A DNA stretch of 64,000 nucleotides. It comes from Candidatus Rokuibacteriota bacterium (GTDB lineage: Bacteria; Methylomirabilota; Methylomirabilia; Rokubacteriales; CSP1-6). The first letter of the stretch is position 1. The number at the start of each line of letters is the position of its first letter. The DNA is taken from assembly GCA_016200085.1 (NCBI GenBank), contig JACQFL010000038.1:62001-126000 (forward strand). Reading direction: 5' to 3'. Both the position numbers and the translations under genes were made by a program. Shown here piece after piece: positions 58,207 to 64,000 of the stretch. Below the pieces are notes generated by a model. It ran no database searches. It worked only from the letters and a program-made list of their open reading frames with translations, and was not told the DNA's origin.

Positions 58207-58361
58207 CGGCGGGTGGCGGACGGGTGGGGGACGGGGGTGCGAAAGCCGACTGACTGTGATGTCCGGACGGCGTGTCCGCGCGCCGCGTTGCGCGTTCGCA
58301 GACTTCGACCCGTACCCAACGGCTTTCGCACCCCCGTCCCCCACCCGTCCGCCACCCGCCG
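58207..58361. mobile_element. MITE-like palindromic element, unrelated family
   Basis: Perfect 42-bp inverted repeats (58207-58248 and 58320-58361) flank a 71-bp core in the 256-bp gap between the dehydrogenase and glycosyltransferase genes. Its sequence does not match the elements at 18924 and 21543, but the design (about 155 bp, long arms, short core) is the same. No coding capacity and no clear target duplication. Confidence 0.7.
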
Positions 58362-58424
58362 CCGCGAGGTCACTTCACGCGGTAAGACGCGCGGGAGTCT
58401 ACGTGCCATCGCGGGGCTCGGCAC

Positions 58425-60026
58425 GTGACGCGTGGGCAACAGGGCGCCGGGCTTCTTCGGTGGTGGCCGTGGGGTGTGCTGCTGCTCGTCGTTCTGTTGA
58501 CGGTGGGGTTGCGGGTTCGATTTCTTGATATGCCGCTCAATCGGGATGAGGGGGAGTATGCGTATGTCGGGCAGCTGATGCTGGAGGGGGTGGCGCCGTT
58601 CGCCGAGGCGTGGAACATGCGGCTGCCGGGGATCTACGTGGTGTACGCGGGGATGCTGGCGGTGTTCGGGCAGACGGCGTGGGGCGTCCACCTCGGGTTG
58701 ATCGTGGCCAGCGTGGTGAGCGTCGTCCTGATCTTCGTGCTGGGGCGGCGGCTGTTCGACGATCACGTGGCCTGGATGGCGGCGGCGGGATACGCGGTGC
58801 TCTCCGTCGGCGAGTCCGTGCTCGGGTTCGCGGCGTACACCGAGCACTTCGTGGTGCCCTTCGCGGTCGGCGGGATCCTCCTCGTGATGCGCGCGGTCGA
58901 GCGCGAGAGCGCGGGCGCGGCGTTCGCGGCCGGGGTCTTGCTCGCGGCGGCCCTGCTCGTCAAGCAGCCGGGCGCGCTCTTCATCGCCTTCGCTGCCGCC
59001 TGGATCGCCTGGCAGACGCGCCGGGGATACCCGCGCTGGCGCTCGCTGATGCTCGCGCTCGGCGCGGGCGTGCTCTTGCCCTGCGCGCTGACCGCAGGGG
59101 CGCTGGCCTGGGCCGGTGTCTTCGGCCGCTTCTGGTTCTGGACGGTGACCTACGCGTGGGAGTACCTGAGACTGCGCCCGGTGTCCTCGGCGCCGGGCGT
59201 GCTGGTCGAGGCCGTCGGCGCGATCGTGCCCCCCGCCTGGCCGCTCTTCGCGCTCGCCGCGCTGGGCCTCGCGGCGCCGCTCTGGGACGGGGGCGCGGCC
59301 CGCCGGGCGCCGTTCCTCTGGCTCCTCGCCGCGGCGTCGGTGCTCTCCACGCTCGCGGGGTTCTACTTCCGCCCGCACTACTTCATCCTCCTGCTGCCGG
59401 CGATGGCGCTGCTCGCGGGGGTCGGCGCGGGGGCGTTCGTGCGCTGGCTGCTCGGCAGGGGGCCCGTGGCCGAGGTCGCCGCGCTGGTCGCCGTGCTCGC
59501 GCTGGGCGCGACGCTTTTCCAGCAGTCCGACTTCCTGTTCCGGATGCCGGCCGGGGCCCTCACGCGCGAGGCGTATCACGCCAACCCGTACCCCGAAGCC
59601 GTCCAGGTCGCGCGGTTCCTGCGCGAGCTGACGGCGCCCACGGAGCGCGTGGCCGTCATCGGCTCGGAGCCCGAGATCTACTTCTACGCGCGCCGGCGGG
59701 CCGCCACGGGCTACCTCTACGTGTACCCGCTGATGGAGCCGCAGCGCTACGCGCGCCAGATGCAGGAGGAGATGATCCGCCAGATCGAGGCTGCCGCGCC
59801 GCGCTACCTCGTCATGGTCTGGGTGAACTATTCCTGGATGGCCGGGGAGCGGTCCGACCCGCGACTCGTCGCCTGGGCCGAGGAGTACAAGGTCCGTCAC
59901 TTCGAGCGCGTCGGCGTCGCGGACATCGTGTCCGCCGATCGCACGGAGTATCGCTGGGGCCCCGAGGCGGCGACGTACGCGCCGAGGTCGCGCTACTGGC
60001 TGGAGGTCCTGCGCCGGCGTTCCTGA
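58425..60026 (+). CDS. ArnT/PMT-type membrane glycosyltransferase (GT-C fold)
   Basis: The 533-residue protein has about 10-12 helices and the GT-C acidic motif in the first loop, MPLNRDEGEYAYVGQ. Other family-like segments are WNMRLPGIYVVY and YFRPHYFILLLPA. The soluble C-terminus (YPEAVQVARFLRE onward) is typical of dolichyl-phosphate-mannose-like transferases. It would add a sugar from a lipid carrier to an envelope acceptor. The start is a GTG. Confidence 0.8.
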   Translation: MTRGQQGAGLLRWWPWGVLLLVVLLTVGLRVRFLDMPLNRDEGEYAYVGQLMLEGVAPFAEAWNMRLPGIYVVYAGMLAVFGQTAWGVHLGLIVASVVSVVLIFVLGRRLFDDHVAWMAAAGYAVLSVGESVLGFAAYTEHFVVPFAVGGILLVMRAVERESAGAAFAAGVLLAAALLVKQPGALFIAFAAAWIAWQTRRGYPRWRSLMLALGAGVLLPCALTAGALAWAGVFGRFWFWTVTYAWEYLRLRPVSSAPGVLVEAVGAIVPPAWPLFALAALGLAAPLWDGGAARRAPFLWLLAAASVLSTLAGFYFRPHYFILLLPAMALLAGVGAGAFVRWLLGRGPVAEVAALVAVLALGATLFQQSDFLFRMPAGALTREAYHANPYPEAVQVARFLRELTAPTERVAVIGSEPEIYFYARRRAATGYLYVYPLMEPQRYARQMQEEMIRQIEAAAPRYLVMVWVNYSWMAGERSDPRLVAWAEEYKVRHFERVGVADIVSADRTEYRWGPEAATYAPRSRYWLEVLRRRS

Positions 60027-60042
60027 TATCCTCGCGCCGGCC

Positions 60043-61392
60043 ATGGCGCTCTCGCCGTCGCGTCTCTGTCATCACGTCTGCGTCGTCCGCCATCCGCTCG
60101 AGCCCGCCGCGCTCGCGGTCCCGGCCGCGCCGGGGTGGGCCCTGCCGGGGTTCGCGATGGCGCCGATCCATCCCGGTGACGCCGGCGCCGTCAACCGCCG
60201 GCTGCGCGAGACGGCGTCGGTGGAGGCGACCGTGCTCCGGACGCTCGGCCACACCTTCGACCCGGGGCGCCGCGAGTCGGAATGGATCCACGAGATGGAG
60301 CTCGCGGCGCCGCCGCGACCGGAGGCCCGGTGGCTGGGCGCAGGCGAGGTGGCGCGGCTGCCGATGGCGGAGCGTCACCGCGAGATCCTCACGGACTGGC
60401 TCGGCCGCTCGTGTGACGATGACGTGGACGGCGGCCGGCCGTGGCAGCGCTCCGGATGGCGGCGACGCGCCGTCGCGTGGGTCGAGGCCACCCTCGCCGG
60501 CCACGGGCTCGGACCCGTCGGCACGGTGGAGCAGGTGCGGGCGTGGGAGACCTCGTGCGTCCTGCGCCTTCAGGCGGGCCCGGTCGCCTACTACTTGAAG
60601 GCCGTGCCGCCCCGCCTCGAGCGCGAGCTGCGCCTGACCGCGACGCTGGCCCATGAGCATCCCCGGTCGATTCCCAGGGTCGTGGCCGTCGATCTCACCG
60701 AGCCGTGGATGCTGTCCCAGGCCTCGGCCCACCCGTCGCTCGAGGAGGTGACCGACGTCGCGGCGTGGGAGCGCGCGGCCGCCAGGTACGGCACGCTGCA
60801 GGCCGCCTGGGCCGGCCGCGGCGATGACGTGCTCGCGCTCGGCTGCGAGGACCGCAGGCTCGGGCGGCTCGGAGAGCAGATCGCCGCGTGTCTTGCCGAC
60901 GAGGCCGCGATGCTCGTCGGCGAGCCCGATGGCCTGACCGCGGGCGAGGCGACCGCCCTGCCCGCGCTGGCCGACGAGTCCGCCGCGCTCTGCGATCGCC
61001 TGGCGTCGTTCGGGATCCCCGACGCTCTCGACCACGGCGATCTCTGGGGCGCGAACGTGCTCGCCGCGCCCGAGCCGCTGTTCATCGACTGGGAAGACGC
61101 CGCCCTGAGCCACCCGTTCTTCAGCCTCTTCCTGCTCGTCCTCGGCGCCGAGGAGAGCCTCGCCGGCTTCCCCGACGTCCCGGCGACGCTCCGCGAGGCC
61201 TACCTCGCGTCGTGGGCTGGCCGCGCGCCGGACTATCGGCTGCGTGAGGCCTTCGCCGTCGCCCAGCGGCTGGCGCCCCTGCGGTACGCGGTGTCCTTTC
61301 GCGACTTCCTCGCCTCGACGGATCGGGTGAGCTGGGAGCTGCGCGGCTTCCTGCCGTACTACGCCAGGCTGGCCCTCGCGTCCCGCGAATAG
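60043..61392 (+). CDS. APH-family phosphotransferase with an N-terminal Nudix-like region
   Basis: The 449-residue protein has kinase-like motifs in its second half: LDHGDLWGANVL (catalytic Asp and Asn) and FIDWEDAALSHPF (metal-binding Asp). The first 125 residues are not part of the kinase fold and vaguely resemble a Nudix-type domain, but no clear Nudix box is present. Relatives phosphorylate small molecules such as sugars or aminoglycosides; no resistance role should be assumed. Confidence 0.65.
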   Translation: MALSPSRLCHHVCVVRHPLEPAALAVPAAPGWALPGFAMAPIHPGDAGAVNRRLRETASVEATVLRTLGHTFDPGRRESEWIHEMELAAPPRPEARWLGAGEVARLPMAERHREILTDWLGRSCDDDVDGGRPWQRSGWRRRAVAWVEATLAGHGLGPVGTVEQVRAWETSCVLRLQAGPVAYYLKAVPPRLERELRLTATLAHEHPRSIPRVVAVDLTEPWMLSQASAHPSLEEVTDVAAWERAAARYGTLQAAWAGRGDDVLALGCEDRRLGRLGEQIAACLADEAAMLVGEPDGLTAGEATALPALADESAALCDRLASFGIPDALDHGDLWGANVLAAPEPLFIDWEDAALSHPFFSLFLLVLGAEESLAGFPDVPATLREAYLASWAGRAPDYRLREAFAVAQRLAPLRYAVSFRDFLASTDRVSWELRGFLPYYARLALASRE

Positions 61393-61427
61393 AACGGCCC
61401 GCCGGCCCGTCGAGCGAGCCGGGTACA

Positions 61428-61806
61428 ATGCCGCCCGGCAAGCCCGCCCTGCCCGCTCACGAGCCCGTGCTCGACCGCCATCTTCGTCCTGGCGGGCGTG
61501 TTCTTCTTCGCGCACTACCTGCTCGCGACGGCCTCGGGCCACGCCACCGCGCTCCTGCCGGTGTTCCTGCTGATCGCCGTCGGCGTCCCGACGCTCTCGG
61601 GGAAGTTCTGGGGACTGCTCTTCGGCTACACGCTCGGGCTGATGGGCGTGCTGACGCCGTACGCCACCGGACCGTTGCCGATCTACTACGCGTGCGGCTA
61701 TATCCGCAAGCGCGACTTCTGGCTCTACGGCCTCATCGTCGGGGTGTTCTTCTTCACCGTGTACATGCTGATCGGCGTGCCCTGGCTGCTCGGGCGCCGG
61801 GTCTAA
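61428..61806 (+). pseudogene. Remnant of a DASS-family anion transporter
   Basis: From about 61465 the frame ending at 61806 reads TAIFVLAGVFFFAHYLLATA, ALLPVFLLIAVGVPTLSGKF and LTPYATGPLPIYYACGYI. This is the last quarter of a DASS (CitT/SdcS-like) carboxylate or sulfate transporter. The ATG at 61428 (MPPGKPALPAHEP) is in another frame, so start and body do not join. Most of the gene, about 350 codons, is gone, probably through an internal deletion. A GTG at 61498 could make a 102-residue fragment, but it is unlikely to work. Confidence 0.65.
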
Positions 61807-61807
61807 A

Positions 61808-61882
61808 TCGGAGGGGGCCTCGACGGCCCCCTCCGAGCCTCCCCCAGGGACAACAACAGGATTGCGCGGGCGAAGCCCGCGC
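61808..61882. terminator. Two hairpins between convergent genes
   Basis: TCGGAGGGGGCC (61808-61819) pairs with GGCCCCCTCCGA (61825-61836) around TCGAC. A second hairpin, GCGCGGGC/GCCCGCGC (61864-61882), has a GAA loop. They lie between the DASS remnant and the convergent sugar ABC operon. Neither has a U-run, so intrinsic termination is plausible but not certain. Confidence 0.5.
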
Positions 61883-61951
61883 TCGAACAGGGCGAGCTTT
61901 GAAAGGCGGCGCCGTGCGAGCGAGCGCTGCTTCACCGCCCGCGGGGCGCCG

Positions 61952-62797
61952 TTACTTCACCGCGCCGGCGGTGAGCCCGGAGACGTAGTAGTCGAGGAAG
62001 AAGACGTAGAGGACGACGATGGGCACCGAGCCCAGCACGGCGCCCGCCATCAGCGAGCCCCAGAAGTAGATGTCACCGCGGATCAGCTCGCTCGTCACCC
62101 CCACGCTCGCGGTGATCTGGTCCGAGGACGAGGTGAAGGTCAGCGCGTAGATGAACTCGTTCCACGACAGCGTGAAGGCGAACAGCGCCGCGCACACCAG
62201 CCCGGGGACCGCGATGGGCAGCACGATGCGCCAGAGCGCCTGGATCCGGGTGGCGCCGTCCACCATCGCGCACTCCTCGACCTCCTTGGGCACGGTGCGG
62301 AAGTAGCCCATCAGGAGCCACGTGCAGAAGGGGACGAGGAACGTGGGATACGTGACCACCAGCGCCCACTTGGAATCGGCCAGCCCGATCCAGTTCACGA
62401 CCTGGGCGAGGGGCAGGAACAAGAGCGAGGTCGGCACCAGATAGGTCACGAAGATCCCGGTGCCGATCGATGCCACCGCGAAGAACTTGAGGCGGGCCAG
62501 CGCGTACGCGGCGATGGTGCCGATCACGAGCGAGACTCCCGTGGCGATGAACGTCACGAGCAGGCTGTTCTTCGTCCAGGTGAGGAACTCGGTGTCCCAC
62601 AGGAGCTTGGCGTAGTGCTCGAGGGTGGGGGCCTGCCGGATGATCAACGGCACGCCGTGGCGGTCGTAGAGCTCGCGGTCCTGCTTCAGCGACGTCAGGG
62701 TCATGTGGTAGAAGGGGAACAGCGCGAAGATCAGGAACGGCAGCAGCAGGGCGTGGATCCTCAGCTTCCTCGCGAACGGCCGCCTCGCGACCGGCAT
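61952..62797 (-). CDS. Carbohydrate ABC transporter permease (MalG type)
   Basis: The 281-residue permease has six helices and the ATPase-contact EAA loop (CAMVDGATRIQALWRIVLP). It starts MPVARRPF at 62797, five bases after the upstream permease. The C-terminal LDYYVSGLTAGAVK is the usual end of MalG-type subunits. With the MalF-type permease and the binding protein it forms a sugar importer; the ATPase is outside the window. Confidence 0.88.
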   Translation of the reverse strand: MPVARRPFARKLRIHALLLPFLIFALFPFYHMTLTSLKQDRELYDRHGVPLIIRQAPTLEHYAKLLWDTEFLTWTKNSLLVTFIATGVSLVIGTIAAYALARLKFFAVASIGTGIFVTYLVPTSLLFLPLAQVVNWIGLADSKWALVVTYPTFLVPFCTWLLMGYFRTVPKEVEECAMVDGATRIQALWRIVLPIAVPGLVCAALFAFTLSWNEFIYALTFTSSSDQITASVGVTSELIRGDIYFWGSLMAGAVLGSVPIVVLYVFFLDYYVSGLTAGAVK

Positions 62798-62802
62798 CGT
62801 CC

Positions 62803-63741
62803 CTAGTTCGCCTGGTTGCGGACGTAGCGGAGCTGGGCGAAGACGATGAGGGCCAGGAGCGGGAAGAGGTAGAGCGAGATGGCCGCGCCCTCGCCGATGC
62901 GCCCGCTGTCGATCCCCACCTGGCGGGCCAGCGTCGCGAAGAGGTGGGTGGCGTTGATCGGGCCGCCGTGGGTGAGGATGTAGACGATGTTGAAGTCGCT
63001 GAACGTGAAGATCGTCGAGAACAGCACCACGATGGCGAGCACGCCCTTCAGCATCGGCAGCGTCACGTACCAGAACCGCGCCAGGGCCCCCGCCCCGTCG
63101 GCCTCGGCGGCCTCGTAGAGCTCCTGCGGGATCGAGACGAGGCCGGCCAGGATGGTGATGGCGAAGAAGGGCAAGCCGCGCCAGACGTTCACCAGCACCA
63201 CCGCCGTCATCGCGTAGTACCTTTGCCCGAGCCAGTTCGGGCCCGGCGGGCTCATGAGGCCGAGCGAGATCCCCGTCCAGTTCACCACGCTGTAGAGCGA
63301 GTTGAACATCCACCACCAGCCGAGCGTGGACAGCGCGGTGGGGATGACCCAGGGCAGGAGCACGGCGCCCCGGATCACGCGCTTGAACCACAGCTGCTGG
63401 TTCAGGAGCAGCGCCAGGCTGATGCCGAGCACGACCTTGATGGCGACGGCGGAGGCCGTGAACACGAAGGAGTTCTGGAAGGTTTGCCGGAACGCGTCGC
63501 TGTCCCAGAGACGCACGAAGTTCCTGATGCCGATGAACGTGCTCGGTCGGCCGATGAAGGCGTTGGAGAGCGCGAAGTACAGCGCCATGCAGAACGGATA
63601 CGCGACGAGCAGGAGGATCAGGATCAGGGCCGGTGTGATGAAGAGCGGGCCCAGGATCGCCTCGCGGTCGAGCAGCTCGCGCACGCGGGTCCGCAAGGAC
63701 CCGCGTGCGGTCGCGGTGACGGGCAGCGTGCCGATCGCCAC
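62803..63741 (-). CDS. Carbohydrate ABC transporter permease (MalF/UgpA type)
   Basis: The 312-residue protein has six helices and the EAA loop LYEAAEADGAGALARFWYVTLP. The FITPALILILLLVAYPF helix and the FSDFNIVYILTHGGP region are typical of this subunit type. It is the middle gene of the minus-strand sugar operon, seven bases after the binding-protein gene. Confidence 0.9.
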   Translation of the reverse strand: MAIGTLPVTATARGSLRTRVRELLDREAILGPLFITPALILILLLVAYPFCMALYFALSNAFIGRPSTFIGIRNFVRLWDSDAFRQTFQNSFVFTASAVAIKVVLGISLALLLNQQLWFKRVIRGAVLLPWVIPTALSTLGWWWMFNSLYSVVNWTGISLGLMSPPGPNWLGQRYYAMTAVVLVNVWRGLPFFAITILAGLVSIPQELYEAAEADGAGALARFWYVTLPMLKGVLAIVVLFSTIFTFSDFNIVYILTHGGPINATHLFATLARQVGIDSGRIGEGAAISLYLFPLLALIVFAQLRYVRNQAN

Positions 63742-63748
63742 GCCGGCG

Positions 63749-64000
63749 CTATCCCGCCAGGATCTTCCTCATCTCGTTCTCCGCCCAGGCGATGGCGTCC
63801 TTCGTGGATGTGCCGGTGACCGCCTTCGCCAGCATGTTGGGCAGGAGGTACGTGTTGGTGATGAGCTGGACCTTCTCCGAGCCCGGCGCCGGCCAGCCGT
63901 ACGCGTGGTACTGGACGCCCTCGCCCTTCAGCGCCACGTACTTCGCATCGGTCCTGAGCACGGGATGATCTTGCAGCTTCTCGTAGGCGGGCAGGTTGAA
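63749..64000 (-). CDS. Sugar ABC transporter substrate-binding protein, C-terminal part
   Basis: The last 83 codons of an extracellular solute-binding protein enter from the right edge. Visible segments are NLPAYEKLQDHPVL, GWPAPGSEKVQLITNTYLLP and AKAVTGTSTKDAIAWAENEM, the last being the typical closing helix of family 1 sugar-binding proteins. Its N-terminus and ligand region are outside the window. It is the first gene of the operon with the two permeases. Confidence 0.8.
   Translation of the reverse strand, partial: FNLPAYEKLQDHPVLRTDAKYVALKGEGVQYHAYGWPAPGSEKVQLITNTYLLPNMLAKAVTGTSTKDAIAWAENEMRKILAG

Overview
This 64 kb window is very G+C-rich, uses many GTG and TTG starts, and packs genes tightly with 1-4 bp overlaps. 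The gene content suits an uncultivated soil or subsurface bacterium of the Rokubacteria / Methylomirabilota type: Sox and Soe-like sulfur oxidation, a TCA supercluster, many ABC and acyl-CoA ligase genes, and selenoproteins. That placement is inference from protein style; no marker gene, rRNA or tRNA was recognised. No prophage, IS transposase or CRISPR array was seen.

Layout. (1) 1-3474, minus strand: acyl-CoA ligase, family 5 (peptide-type) solute-binding protein and permease. (2) 3523-18877, plus strand: a sulfur-oxidation island with a YeeE/TsuA-type transporter, flavocytochrome c (fccB, fccA), a TauE/SafE exporter, a repeat block, a fused SoeB-SoeC-like protein, a SoeA-like molybdoenzyme, soxY, soxZ, a soxX-soxA fusion broken by a one-base frameshift, a small RHH protein, soxB, a thioredoxin-like gene with an in-frame TGA at the redox cysteine, and an SdhA/FrdA-type flavoprotein. 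(3) 18878-28062: accessory genes between scattered subunits of that same SDH-like complex (anchor at 21188, iron-sulfur subunit at 25821). It holds two opposed palindromic elements, a VOC remnant, two tandem HELVH peptidases, a haloalkane dehalogenase, a second selenoprotein (ArsC family) and a DUF1326/DUF2182 pair. (4) 28108-41637: acn, icd, mdh, fumarase alpha (fused to a VOC domain) and beta, sdhCAB, sucC, sucD and ndk. Seven 63-bp tandem repeats separate sucC from sucD. (5) 41669-51554: cell-envelope and unknown genes, a benzoate-CoA-ligase-like gene, and the remains of a NitT/TauT-type ABC operon. (6) 51614-58168: a biotin carboxylase/BCCP pair, hydrolase, threonine dehydratase, ArsR regulator, PhzF protein and glutamate dehydrogenase. 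(7) 58207-64000: a third palindromic element, a glycosyltransferase, an APH-type kinase, a DASS transporter remnant and a minus-strand sugar ABC operon cut by the window end.

How it fits together. Sulfide would be oxidised by FccAB and thiosulfate by SoxXA, SoxYZ and SoxB. No soxCD is present, so sulfane sulfur must go elsewhere. Sulfite could be oxidised by the Soe-like enzyme or exported by TauE. Electrons enter the quinone pool or cytochrome c. The TCA block supplies most of the oxidative cycle.

The most notable signals are the two selenoprotein genes. Each has a UxxC redox motif, and each has a stem-loop at the right distance after the UGA to act as a bacterial SECIS element. Next come the palindromic elements whose arms differ between copies by paired, compensatory changes, and the sucC/sucD tandem repeats, whose last unit supplies the sucD start codon.
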